Source of the DNA: Benincasa hispida | Taxonomy: Eukaryota; Streptophyta; Magnoliopsida; Cucurbitales; Cucurbitaceae | NCBI RefSeq assembly: GCF_009727055.1 | Contig: NC_052358.1 | Location: 39,905,954 to 39,969,953, forward strand | Length of the DNA stretch: 64,000 nt | Direction: 5' to 3' | Part shown: one piece after another, positions 22,683 through 34,386 of the stretch | Layout: each line of letters opens with the position of its first letter | How positions within the stretch are numbered: the first letter of the stretch is position 1 | Notes under the pieces: generated by a model | What the model was told of the DNA's origin: nothing | Databases searched by the model: none | The model's input: the letters and a program-made list of their open reading frames with translations, nothing else | Position numbers and translations under genes: made by a program

Positions 22683-24234
22683 TTAAGGAGCTTCATCTTT
22701 TGTTGATGAACTTACTTCTGAACTGGTACTTTTTTCAATATTAGTTGATTGTTCATCATCAAAAGTCAAATCTACTAGTGTTGTTGTTGCATCCGGTACT
22801 AATGGCATAGGGGTTGTTGTTTTGCCATTCCTCAATGTCACTGCATGACATTGTTTTTTACCTCTGAGCCCCGATACTCTTGAGTTTTCGTGCCGCATAC
22901 TAAGCGCTTTCTTCTTTAATACCCTCGCAAGCTGATCTATCTGTTCTTCTAATTCTTTAAGGGAGCCAGCTTGCGATTGCCTCATTGCCTCGCTCTTTTC
23001 AATATAATATTTTAACGATGTCTCCAGAGATGAGGTGCTGCAAGAGGTATCATATAAGAACAGTTGGTCACAGGGTGGTGTACCTTGAGAATTACCTGGG
23101 TTGCAGTCCAGATTAATGAAGACCGGAGGGTTGCCTCGATCCCCGTGATAACTGTACTCATAGAAACTATGACTCTCTTGATTGTGATTCCCATCCCAAC
23201 CTAAAGTTGGGTGATCCCACCAACCAGGGTTATAGATGTTGCCAAATGATTAACCGTAGACAACATATACGGGTTGTTGATTCCATGGGTAAACTTCTAC
23301 TGGATGTCCCTCTCCATATTATGCAATTCATTGCGGCCACGTGAGTCAATGCATTGACTTGCGCTGTCCTTGAGAGAGAGTTCTCTGTTGGTTAGCCACT
23401 GTTTGAAGGAGTGAGGTCATTGTGGTCATCTGATCGACCAGTGCGCTCATTGTATCCGTTGACACATCAACACTTTTTTACTCTTTCTTGCTCCCGACCC
23501 CTTTCCTCGAGCCTGGTATCAATCCACTCATCAGAATGTTGCGAGATACGATCCAATATGTTCTTTGTTATATGACTTGTTCATTAATCCTCCTTCTGCG
23601 GAGGCATCGACAACTGTTTGTGTTGATTGGTCTAAGCCATTGTAAAAGGGTTCCATCAAAATACTATTGGGAATCCCGATATGCGGACAACTCTTCACTA
23701 ACTGTCAGAATCGCACCTAGGCAGTGCTCAAGGTTTCGTAACCCTTTTGTTCGAAATTCAAAACATCCGTCCGCCTCTTCGCATTGACAGCTGGAGGAAA
23801 GAATCTATTCATTAATCTATCAACCAATTGTTCCCATGCATTAATCTCGTCTGGCTCTAACGACTGAGCCCACCTCTTTGCTTCATCCCACAGTGTGTAC
23901 GGGAACAGATATAGTTTAAGATCTTCTTGAGTTACAACAGGTATGGAAAATGCGCTGCACATGTCTACAAAATTTGTCAAATGAGCGTGTGGGTTTTCTC
24001 CTTGCGATCCTCCGAATTGACGTACATTCTGAATCATCTGCAGCATAATAGGTCTTATTTCAAAGCTGACATTCTTCTCAACCATGGGTCTTAAAATTCC
24101 TGGTGAGAATTATAAAAATATGGCGCCGCATAATCCCTCATAGGGATATTATGGTCAGCAGCAAGAAAAACTGGATCTTGCGCTGGCAAATTTTCCCTTT
24201 GGTTTCTTGCAGGTGCCACATTCTCATTAGCCAT
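22683..24234 (-). pseudogene. Gypsy gag
   Basis: The best start is the ATG at 24,234 (MANENVAPARNQRENLPAQD). It is followed by a shift near 24,090 into EIRPIMLQMIQNVRQFGG, PHAHLTNFVDMCSAF and AWEQLVDRLMNRFFPPA, the retrotransposon gag core. A degenerate zinc-knuckle phrase (NCIICGEGH) lies near 23,320. The C-terminal linker with EEQIDQLARVLKKKA and AVTLRNGK occupies 22,683-22,985. Several stops separate the three segments. Confidence 0.85.
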
Positions 24235-24427
24235 GCTTCTTCACTAATTAATTTGACCCTGATGAACTCTTGCGCGAATAATACACTTGATCTCTGGGTC
24301 TGCTTAGAATTTCTGGATCACTCCAGCACTCATAAGCCGTCAGACTGCTCTCCGCGTTGAACAGTCAGTACAAAGAGATCTGTCCTGCATATATCACAAA
24401 AGTATTCAACACTAACCGTTAACCACT

Positions 24428-24444
24428 CCCCAACAACGGTGCCA
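24428..24444 (-). other. Primer-binding site, tRNA-Asp type
   Basis: On the - strand this reads TGGCACCGTTGTTGGGG, six bases inside the LTR end at 24,451. It resembles the 3' complement of plant tRNA-Asp with two changes. Confidence 0.75.
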
Positions 24445-24450
24445 TAAACT

Positions 24451-26346
24451 TGTAATGGCAGGGATGCATAAAGCTATAGATTAATTAAGCCTATGTCCTA
24501 CAATGCGTGGATGGATGATGATTTATGCGATACTACTTCTAGATATGCATTATTAATGGAAGTTCTTGTAGTATGCTATGCGTTGTCACAAGTTTCCTTG
24601 TGCTGGAACCAAGTATAATTCCACCGCAAGTTTCTCGGTGTGATCCGAGGCCGAACATAGGGATTGTTTGAGGTTATTACGTTATATTTGTGATACATGT
24701 GACCAGGGGTTTTTCAATTTATAAAAGGGTTTGTGTACAAGTATCTAAAATTGCGATAAAGTAAAGTAAAGCAATAAAATGCGATAATAAAATAAAGTGC
24801 AATAAAATAAACCTAAGCTAAGATGATACAAGATACAGGTTTCATGATACAAGATACTGAGGTCAAAGCTGTCTGTGAAGATTATACAAAGATCGTGTAA
24901 TGCGATGGCAAGTCTTATGTACGAAGCAGAAAAAGAAAAGATAACTAATATAAACATTAAAGCTATTAATTGCATTAAAGAAAAGATTATATAAAGAAAA
25001 GATCGTGTAATGCGATGGCAAGCTCTTAATTGCATTAAAGCTATAAGTACGATTTCGTTCTTCCCTTAGCGTACACCTCTCGATGATCGGCTGCGTTCCC
25101 ACATGTTTGTGGTGAAACAGGGACAAATATAATGAACGCAAGATTACTTCCATCTCTGGAAGTATTACTCGCTTTAGTCAACGCATTCTTCTAACCTTCT
25201 CTCGATAGATCAGAATAACATCTTCACTTCTGCTCTTACAAGTGAAGATGCCGCCTAGCATGCCTTAGCTAAACGCATTTATCTCTTTAGCATAAATTAA
25301 GTTACTCGTTTAATCCATATTAACTACCAAGGGATTAAGAAGACGTCATGAAGGAAACGATTAATGGTAGAACAGAAACAGACAAATAAGTGAAAATGGA
25401 AATGATCGAGACATTTAATAAATCTATTTAGTGTTTGATACATGATTCGTGAATGAAGAGATTAAGAAGATGAAATACAGTGATGAATAGAGTTAGAAAC
25501 AAATACAAATAAGCGCCAACGTCTTGGCGCCGATCTGGATGGAGGTTTTCTTGCCGGTGTAGATGGACCGAATGGAAGGATGGGCTTCCCTCTCAGACTT
25601 GCTCAACCGAAAGCAGGGATCTGAGCACAGAGCTTCACGGTGGGGATTTGGCAGAATCGTGCTGAGACTCACCTCTCGCCCTTGTCTCTTCTCTTCCCGG
25701 ATTTCTTTAGATCAGCACTCAGCTCAACTTTTCTCTCAATAATCTAGCATCAATTAGCCCTCGTATCAAGTATATCTTCTTTAAATTCTATAGGGGTATT
25801 TATAGGTGAAAGCTCTAACTCTTTCCTTGTGGGCCCCACTTCTTGTTATGAAAATTCTGAAGATGAAGGAATAAATATTCCTTCTGTTATGCAATTAGAC
25901 TATCAAATATGCACAACGGTTAGTTGTACACGTGTCACAATCCTCCGCATTTGCGCTGCTCAGCTGCATCTTTCGATTGGGTACTCGCATGCGGTGTTGT
26001 TTTTATTACCGCATGCGGTTGGAATTCAGATCTGGATCGACTGTCGCATTGCGCCGTTATTGCGTTGATCGTCTTTTCATTGTTGATTGACAGGCGGCAA
26101 TGTGACGGAGATGCGCTGTTCAATTTCTTGTTGAGCCTTGATCGCAAGCGGTGACTTGGTTTCCTGCAAAACAGATTAGAAATATCCCTTTCTACCATCT
26201 TAATAATGTTAGTGGTGTAATATACGATAATTTATAATTAATGTATTTCTAAGCTAATTTTCATACAATTGACGTATATTTACTCTCTTTTGGTTGCAAT
26301 ATCTAGATAAGGCAACATAAATAACTTTTATTTCTACAAGTTATCA
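24451..26346 (-). mobile_element. Gypsy 5' LTR
   Basis: TG..CA termini (TGTAATGG .. AGTTATCA on the + strand), 1,896 bp. The outer 660 bases (25,685-26,346) are closely similar to both arms of the inverted-LTR unit at 37,936-47,509. A 24 bp phrase with 'gatcgtgtaatgcgatggca' occurs at about 24,892 and 25,001. A TATA box lies at 25,797-25,806. Confidence 0.85.
25797..25806 (-). promoter_or_regulatory. LTR TATA box
   Basis: tatttatagg reads CCTATAAATA on the - strand. The equivalent TATAAATA sequence is kept in both arms of the inverted-LTR unit. Confidence 0.6.
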
Positions 26347-26900
26347 ATCGTGCAGTGCCAACGCCTCATCGTCTAACGCTATCACCCATCGCATAGCATT
26401 ATCGGTCATCGTATAGCGCTATGCCCATCGTATAGTGCGACTCTCCGCATCGTCTAGCATCGCACTTTACCGCACGATTGCATACTGCATCACTTAGCTC
26501 CCCGCTTTGCTACACGATCGTCCAGCGCCCGCTTACACGATTGCCTACCTCATCGTGTAGCGCTGCTTCACTTACTATACGATTGTCTACCTCATCGTAT
26601 AACGCCACTCCTTTGCTACATAATCGTCCAGCGCCCATGCATGCACAAACTTGAGGCTGCCACATGCTTTGCTAACCTCTCAAGACATTGGCTGCCGCAT
26701 GCGTTTCTCTTAGACACATTTTGGCTTCCTTCAACGCCCAAATAATCTCTAAAATGAGCAAGGCCAACGCATGGAACAACACTTAGCCAATTTTCTAGCT
26801 CCCAAGCATGGGTTACACTTAGCCAATTTTTCAAGCTTTACCCAAGAGTCCAGCTTTCAACTTCAAACTTTTCTTCGCTTTTACAGAGAAGGTCTTCAAG
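26347..26900 (-). mobile_element. Old gypsy-type LTR, continuation after insertion
   Basis: Resumes the 'catcgtctagcgc' degenerate array (to about 26,640), then 'caacgcatg'-rich DNA as in 16,700-17,000. It is read as the distal part of the LTR that starts at 14,585. Confidence 0.45.
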
Positions 26901-28049
26901 TGTAAGTCTCCTCTTCTTTGTAAAAAGCATGGTTATTATATGTTTATCATGTATTTCTTCTTTTAGTTATCTTTTTTTCACGAAATTCTAAAGGCATATG
27001 CGTTCATGCGCTTCTATTGAGGAATTCGATTCTTTCTAGTGATCCCCTCAATTTTTTCAATTAATGATGTCTCTCTTAACTTGATTCACAGAGAAAAGAG
27101 TTCTCTGTGAATTCTCTCCAAATACAAAAATTCTCTCTCTTCAAATGGGTTTCTGCCAACCGGTACCTTGCTAAGAGAATAGGAGGAAGATTTGATGGTG
27201 GTGTCTGTCTCTGTTCATTAGGGAGATAAATAGAGAAGAAAGAGTTGGTGAAACTCTTGAAGACTTGGAAAAGATTGAAGAATAGTTCTTCAAAGATATA
27301 AGATCTTCATCCCTATATTTGTATTAAGATGCTTAGCCTAAATTTACAGGATTGTGGATGTTTTTTTTTTATATATATATTTTTGTATGTGTATTGAATT
27401 TTTTGAAATGAAAATTGAAAGCAATAAGTGATCACTCGCTTCCTCTAGGAATTTGACCCCTTCACTAAGCCTATATGGTCACCTAAACCTATATCTTAAA
27501 TAGGTTCTCAAGCAAAAGATACTTTATTCCCTAATTACTTAAAGTTAAGAATGTCATTTCTACTCTCGTTCACCTCCTTCAACAGAATATAATGACATAA
27601 AAACCCATTAAAAATCAACTTGGAATCCAAAAAATGTCCAAAAACTAACATGTTTGCCTAGACATTTGTAACTTAATGGATGTTAACTTATCCTTAATTA
27701 TCGAAATTATTTTCCCAAGATGGGAACAACAAGTTAGGGCAGTAGGAAAGTAGGGAAATAGTCATCTTCACAAAACTTGGGTATCATTGCCATCTACAAG
27801 ACAGTTAAAAACAGGAACTAAACTCGAGACCAAAGACAACCACAAAATTTGAACAAAATAAAGAGTTAACTGCTTTCGATCTTGGTGTAGATCCTCGGTG
27901 AGATCGACCATCGAGTTTGAAACACAATGAATATATTAAGCTTTGATCTCAGGCCTCTAGAATTAGAGCATGCAAGTATTTGGGATTTTATTTTGGAATT
28001 TTGAGAATTTAAAAAGGAATAGGTAATATATATATACATTTACTTATTT
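26901..28049. other. No gene seen
   Basis: AT-rich non-coding DNA with a short T/AT run at 27,361-27,390. No conserved coding motif in six frames. Possibly further LTR or leader sequence. Confidence 0.3.
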
Positions 28050-28600
28050 GAAGTCAGTCTTCGTCTCCGGCGATTCTCCAGCAGCCACAGGCGTAAGGCA
28101 GCGACGACTGGAGCCCACACCCACGAGAACGTCCAGCTTTCTTGTCGACGACGGTCTACGTTCACCCACGAATCTAACTTGCATTGTGAGTACAACTCTG
28201 AACAGCTTCGCCTAGGCTTTTGGAGCGTCGTTTCTTCTCAGTTTGAGACTCCAGCGTGAACAAGTTGGCAGCAGTGTTTTGGGTGGGGGGTAAGCTTTGG
28301 ATTGTTACCCACACGGCCACACTCCGATTGGCTTCAAATTAGTGCCCATAACGTTTAAGGTCTACATCTGCAATTTGGAATGCTTTAGGAAACCAACCAG
28401 CATGGTTCGGGGCCTTTCGGTATGTTTCGGTAAGGATCATTGCTTTAATTTCCTTTTTGAATTGAATTTAAGTATTCAGATATTACTCTGGCTTGTAACT
28501 TTTTTGTTGTTATCTTTGGATAAATTTCTCAGTGTTCGATTAAGGTTCAGCAAGTCTGAACATATGGACTAGTTCAGACTTGACTAAAGTATGTTAGAGC
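28050..28600 (+). mobile_element. Probable LTR/leader relic of a gypsy element
   Basis: Locally G+C-rich (cgacgactgg, cgacgacggtctacg), followed by 'tttcggtaaggatcattgc' and a T-rich run, a composition seen in LTR/leader segments of plant chromoviruses. The 91-codon frame at 28,297 has no recognisable domain. Low certainty. Confidence 0.3.
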
Positions 28601-28859
28601 AGTTTTTGACTTGTGAAAGTTTGTTGGGTGTGGTTTTGGACGAATTCTGAGTGATCGATTGGTGGATTTTGGGATCAGAATGTTCCTCTTGAACATTACT
28701 GTCGACCAAGGTTTTCGAACTGAGTTCTAAACAAGGTTTAAAATGTTAATGTCGACATAACTATCGAGATCTTGATTTTACGGAAATATCGATAAAACAA
28801 CAATAGTTTAGGGGTGTGTAGAGTGACCGTAGTGAGGTTTGGTCTTTGGTGATGTCTCA
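28601..28859. other. No gene seen; 'aaatatcgat' repeat phrase
   Basis: Contains 'tgtcgacataactatcgaga' and 'ggaaatatcgataaaa'. Similar phrases recur at 29,240-29,300, on the far side of the LINE tail. The LINE tail therefore probably inserted into this sequence. Confidence 0.3.
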
Positions 28860-29020
28860 CAGTTTTTCGGTTTCAAAGGATTTTTGTAATTACACCCTAG
28901 GCATTATTTTACCTAGTTAGAAACCCTTTCTTTAGTGGGGTTTTTGTAGGCTTAGTTTTTTGTATGCTGCTTTATACTTTCATTCTTTTTCAATGAAAGT
29001 AGTTGTTTCTATAAAAAAAC
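28860..29020 (+). mobile_element. LINE 3' tail
   Basis: 'taggcttagttttttgtatg', then 'tcaatgaaagtagttgtttc' and an A run. This is the same layout as the 3' ends of the longer LINEs in this window (for example at 62,230-62,299). It is 5'-truncated to the 3' UTR. Confidence 0.55.
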
Positions 29021-29677
29021 AATGAAATGTTGATTTCAATGAATATTTTTGGAAAATTTATAAAACAAAAAATCCAAGTAATGAATTTAAATTAGTAAAT
29101 AAATATTTTATGATTTTTAAACAAGTTAACATGTCTATTCTTTATATTATATTTACATTAGTGACATTTTGTTGCTTATTTTTCTTTTTTGTGTGGATTT
29201 TTCTATGACGCAATAGAAGTATCAATGCATCTATTATGTCGATGTCAAATCCATGGATCTGTGGAAATATCGATGAAAGTATCAACATGTCGACGAAAAT
29301 GTAGTACTATGGTTCTAACATATGGACATTGTATTTATTTTTTAGGCTTCTAAAAGTTGATATTTGTTGAAGGAAGTGGATTTTCGGATTGAAAACTGTA
29401 GGTTGTTGATCAAGGTAAGTAGTTTCCACATCCATTCCATGATATAAATTTTTGATAAGAATATGTCTTAATTGTTGTGATTTGATAAATGGTTGAAAGT
29501 GTGTTTTGGATGTTCAAAGTATGTTTTATGTGATTTGAGAATTGAAAGAAAACATTTTGTATATTTTTAATTGATTTTGTCAAATGAAAGTATGTGATTG
29601 TTTTGAATTTTAGTTGCAAGTGTTTTCTTTGATTTCAAATTGAAAGTGTTTTTGTAATGGGTTACTTCAGAAAATTA
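29021..29677. other. No gene seen
   Basis: AT-rich, with repeated 'gaaagtgtttt/gaaagtatg' phrases and 'ggaaatatcgatgaaagtat'. No coding support. Confidence 0.3.
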
Positions 29678-31655
29678 TTTTTTTTGAAAAGGAAACCAGT
29701 CTTTTTATTAATGCATAAAAAGAAAGTACAAGAGATGTGTATTTAAAAGAGAACGATACATGACACGGGATTAGGAGACGCATCCGGGCTTCTCAACTAG
29801 GTTGACACCCCCTTAGCATCCTCATCACATCCATAAAAACTCAAACATAACGGAAAGGAAAGAACTTACAAAAAGATTGAATACAAAGAAAACCATCCTC
29901 TTTTGAGAAACATAATACAAAACAAAAGGAAAAACATGAACATAAGTCTATACTACTTGAATCTTCTTGGTTGGAGAGTAGTGCCCCTTCTCTTTAAAAA
30001 ACAATCAATCCGGGAGGATGAAGGCTTACCAATTTAGACAGATGTCTTGGAGAGAGTATGCTACGAAATGCTTAGAAAGAGAACACCATTGAGAAGCATT
30101 AAGTTTAGTAGCCTCGTAGCGGGTGAACCAAGGGTGTTCTCTATCTTGGAAGACTCTTTGATTTTTTTCAAACCAAATTTCAACTAGTAATGCTTTTACA
30201 GCATTGCACCAAATCAGATTCGAGGTTTTTCTGAGGATAGGACCTATGAGCAACTGCTGTACATTATTTCTAAAGATGTTGTCGAAAGCCCAGCTGATGT
30301 TGAAAGTTGTAAAGAGGGTTGTCCAACAATTTCTGGCCAAAAAAAAATGTTGCAGCTCTTCTCCTTCTGACTTACATAAGACACACTAATTAGGAGAAAG
30401 AAAATGGGAAGGCAGCTTGTGTTGCAAAACTGAGGCGTAGTTTAGGGCTCCAAAAAGCATGATCCATACTGTAATATTCACTCTTCGAGGACTATTGGTC
30501 TTCCATAGAGCTTTTAGTAGGCAAATGTCAAGAGGTGGGGCCAAAGCAAGATGGTTAGAAAATGATTTTACCATGAATGAACCATTGGCTTCTAAGGACC
30601 AAGTTCGAGAGTCGGATCTGTTTGAAGGCTTCATGTTGGATATCAAGAAGAGCAAATTTTGAAAATATGATATTTCTTCTTCTTTTAAGAGTCTTCTAAA
30701 GGGTAGAGACCATGAAAGGGTTTGAGAATCCCAATGATCCAATATAGATCCATTTTGGTTGGAAGCAATTCTGAACAAGGAGGGAAAACTGTTTTTGAGG
30801 GGAGTATTACCAGTCCAAGTGTCATGCCAGAAAGCTATTCTGCTTCAATTTCCCAGTTTGAAGATAGCCCATGAGTCTACTTTCAACCAAGTTTTTGAGA
30901 TGCTGATCCAAGGGCTACGAAGGCTGCAAATTGTCTTCCCAGAAGTGTGCCATTCACCAAAATTTCTGCCATGAATACTCTTTATAACTTGTCTCCAAAG
31001 AGAGGAGTTCTCTTGCATAAAGCGCCACCCCCATTTGGCTAGAAGAGCCAAGTTTCTTCTTTTTAATCCTCCTAGAGCCAGACCACCATCTTCTACTTTT
31101 TTAGAGACAACTTCCCATTTTACCAAATGATTTAGCTTCCCTCCTTTATGTCCTTCCCAAAAGAAATTTCTCATAATTCTTTCTATAGAGGAAATAACCT
31201 TTTCTGGCATTAAGGAGGAAGACATATAATAGGTTGGTAAATTTGAGAGAACTGAATTGCATAACATTGCCCTACCACCTCTTGAAAGGTTATATCTTCT
31301 CCATTTGTCAAGTTTACTCTGAAGTTTATGAATCACCGGCTGCCAAACGTCTACTCTTTATGGATATCCACCCAATGGAAGACCTAGATACAAAAAAGGA
31401 AGCTGCAAAGTTTTACAACCTAACCTTGAGGCCACAACTTCTTGCTTGGAATCTTCAATATTGATTTAAAAAATGGCTGATTTTTCCCAATTTATTTTCT
31501 GACCGGAGCGACATTTGAATAATGCAAGAGTTTTTCGAAGAGTCTCTAACATTCCATCATCATATCTACAAAATAAGACGGCGTCATCTGCAAATTGGAA
31601 AATTATTGAAAGGTCTGATTTGATGATTTCTTTTGCTGAGATTGGTATTTGAAAC
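29678..31655 (-). mobile_element. LINE, 5'-truncated, reverse strand
   Basis: The - strand ends in an A tract (T run at 29,678-29,685). Translated segments: RT active-site QFADDAVLFC near 31,590; [52 protein letters not shown]; then WSLEANGSFMVKS; and zf-RVT CVLCKSEGEELQH. It begins just before the FADD box, so the N-terminal RT and endonuclease are missing. Stops near 30,843 and 30,383 break the frame. Its proteins closely resemble the LINE at 38,086-43,463, on the opposite strand. Confidence 0.9.
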
Positions 31656-33540
31656 TACATGTTTTGTTTCAAATGCTTAATGAACGATTCAATAGGGCTA
31701 TCCAGATATATATGCCGAGTTTTGTTTTGAGATTGTATGCTTATGTGGTTGTAGCTAAATGTGGAATCAACGATAAACGAAATGATTGAATCTTACTTGT
31801 GACTTTTGAGAAAGCATTTTATAGTGGTTCGACATTGCTTTGGAATAAGATTCATATGTGTGCTACTCATATGACCTCACACTTAAGTAATTGATTGTTA
31901 TACTAGTCAATTGTCGATCAACATCTTTGACTAAATGAATGAATGACCGGTGTTATTGATGTGTAACCACATGTGCTGGGCTACTTCAGTTATGCATCTT
32001 TCCTATTCTGTATTAAAGCTATTGAAAGTTTATTCGAACGTATTGGTTTTGCTAAAAGACTATTTGAAAGTTTCTGTTTGAAACATTTAGTTTTGGAAGC
32101 TTATTTGCTCGAAAGATTTTGATTTCGAAAGTATCCTTTGTAGAAAAATTTTGACCGAAAGTTTTGCAATGATTTATATTTTTATTTACGAAAATCTTTA
32201 AAGAAAATGAATTTCAAAGCTTGATATGGAAATTGTTTATTGAATATTTTTTTTGTACTCATCTTTGTTTTCAAAATGTTTTAGGTGACAAATTAGGTGA
32301 TAATTTGGGGTGTAGTGAAGTTTGGTGTTTCGGTTTAGGACATCAACAGCTAAGAAGCACAGACTCTGACACGTGACACGAATATGACACCACACCGACA
32401 CATCGACATATCAATTTTCACAAAACTAGGACAAAACATGTTGGGGACACTTTATTTTTATTTTTACCTTTACAAAAGTAAATATATTTGTGCATATTTT
32501 GACATATTGTGAAACATGCACGCATATATTTTGCAAAAGAAAGAAAAAACATAAATGGAAAAGAGTAAAGATAAAAACTGAAGGAAAAATAATAGAAATG
32601 GAAAAGAAAAAAAAGGAAGTGAAAAGTTGCCAACGTCGATACAGTTAGAAAGAAGAATTGGTTTTTATTTATTTATTTATTTTTTTGTGAAAAAAGCATA
32701 TTGTGGACTTGACTTATGTCTTGAGGGTGAAGTGTTTTAGTGTGGACAAACAAACTACAAAGTGTGTAAAAACCCTAGATTTTTTTAAAAATTATTATTA
32801 TTTTTTTTCAAGGGCTATCAGTTAATTTTAATGGGCTTAAAATGTCTCTTAAATGGCTGCCAATAGTGGGTCTTGTTTCTATTTTTTAAAAATTTTTTAG
32901 ATGGCGTGCCTTAGTTGTGTCCTCACGCGTCCTTAGCATGTCTTGATGTGTTCTGGGCGTGTTCTAATGTGTCCTAGGTGTGTCTTAACGTGTTGGAAAT
33001 AAAAAAATAAAAAAATAATACACACTAGCTGGCGTGTTGGACACGTGCCGGAGGTGTGTCGGTGTTTGACATGTGTTCAACACCCACACTTGGCCGGAGT
33101 GCAATTCTTTATATATCAAGGGATGTTTATCTTAGAATTTGATAGTTTGACCTAGAAATTGTTTGTAATAATTTGCTTCCTCTAATTTTTGTAAGTTGTA
33201 AAAGTTTATAATGGTTATGTTTCTGCATTATTGTTTTAATAACTATATTGACGGGCTGTTACAATAAAGTTAGTCATTTCTTCCAATTTCTTGTTTAATT
33301 AGCCATATTTATTATTTTAATCAATTAAGGATTCATACCTATAAAATTAATTGGAAAAATAATTCAACGATTGAGAAAAAAATATAAATTAATCATGCAT
33401 GGAGCTCGGGGTGTTATATCTACCCGTACTTCATTATGTAGTTACTGACCACCATTTCCAAAAAATGAAAAAAAATCCAGAAATGTTATATTCATGCTAA
33501 CTAGTGGCTAATCTTTCTCTCACTCTTCAATTGTCACGTG
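31656..33540. other. Host-gene upstream region with repeat debris
   Basis: No gene seen. 31,990-32,180 has a series of 'gaaagttt' words. 32,340-32,420 ('gacacgtgacacg', 'caccacaccgacacatcgac') and 33,030-33,100 ('ttggacacgtgccgg', 'aggtgtgtcggtgtttgaca') are related words in inverted orientation about 0.65 kb apart, possibly arms of an old foldback element. The reverse frame at 32,418-32,633 is a low-complexity chance ORF. Confidence 0.35.
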
Positions 33541-33732
33541 GCTCTTCTTCTTTTTCAGTTAATTTCACTGCTTGCTTTTGTCTTGCTTAGCTCAGTGTTG
33601 CAGTCATTGTTGCTCTCCACCAGAACTGCAGTCCTTTCTTTTCGCTCTCGCCTCCTAGTTGCCTTCTCTCTCTCTGGGGTCGGTGAGGGCTAGCATTGTG
33701 TAGAAGTTTGTCCGAGTTGAAGGGCTATTGCA
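33541..33732 (+). promoter_or_regulatory. Probable 5' UTR/promoter-proximal region of the host gene
   Basis: A pyrimidine-rich stretch ('tcttcttctttttcag', 'ctctctctctgggg') just before the ATG, typical of plant 5' UTRs. No TATA box is assigned and no transcript evidence is available. Confidence 0.5.
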
Positions 33733-33757
33733 ATGGCCATCGATTGCCTCGTTCTTG
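33733..33757 (+). CDS. CPSF73-II: CPSF73-II/INTS11 exon 1
   Basis: Encodes MAIDCLVL plus the first base of Gly. Donor gtattc at 33,758. Intron 1 is 77 bp. Confidence 0.93.
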
Positions 33758-34355
33758 GTATTCCCCTAGTTTTTCCATATGTATTCTTTATTTAATTATC
33801 TTTTCTGAGTTTGATCTTAATCTTTATCTTTTAGGTGCTGGGCAAGAAGTTGGGAAGAGTTGTGTGGTCGTCACAATCAATGGAAAGCGAATTATGTTTG
33901 ATTGTGGAATGCATTTGGGCTATGTTGATCATCATCAATATCCTGATTTCTCTCGCATACCTGCTTCTTGTGACTATAATACTGCTCTCTCTTGTATCAT
34001 CATCACACATTTGTATGTTGTTATTGTTGTTGTTGTTATTGTTATTATTATTATTTTGTAGTGATTGATAAATGTCTGTTACATTCCTTACAATGCTGTG
34101 TTTTTATCTCTTTTCTCTGCTATTTTGCAGTCACTTGGACCATATAGGTGCTCTTCCATACTTCACTGAAGTTTGTGGCTATAATGGACCCATTTACATG
34201 ACGGTAAGTTTCATCTAATACACATGCTTATAGATTTTTGTCTATGTCCTTTTGGTTTTACCATGACCATGTTAGATTATTTTTTTTTTGAAGATTTAAA
34301 GAATTTTGCTCATTCCAAAATTTATATGAAGTGAAACTACCAAAAGAAAAAGAAA

Positions 34356-34386
<31 letters not shown>

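Larger units (their letters stand above)
17227..26346 (-). mobile_element. Athila/Tat-like Ty3/gypsy element lacking one LTR
   Basis: On the - strand the order is LTR (26,346-24,451), tRNA-Asp-type primer site, gag, protease, RT, RNase H, integrase, long 3' non-coding. The expected polypurine tract and second LTR are absent. The sequence stops just after 'gaggacaagca' at 17,227, a phrase that in this lineage normally sits shortly before the 3' LTR. The insert begins TG and ends CA on the + strand and has ATCGT on both sides (17,222-17,226 and 26,347-26,351), in sequence that reads continuously without it. All coding domains have stops or shifts, so it is not autonomous. Confidence 0.8.

Noticed and set aside
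24745..26198. Frames of 76-96 codons inside the gypsy LTR
   Set aside because: They fall within a defined TG..CA LTR with a TATA box; no domain seen.
33696..34068. The 121- and 77-codon frames over exon 2 as stand-alone proteins
   Set aside because: They read through intron 1 or 2 or in the wrong frame. The spliced INTS11 model explains the sequence fully.
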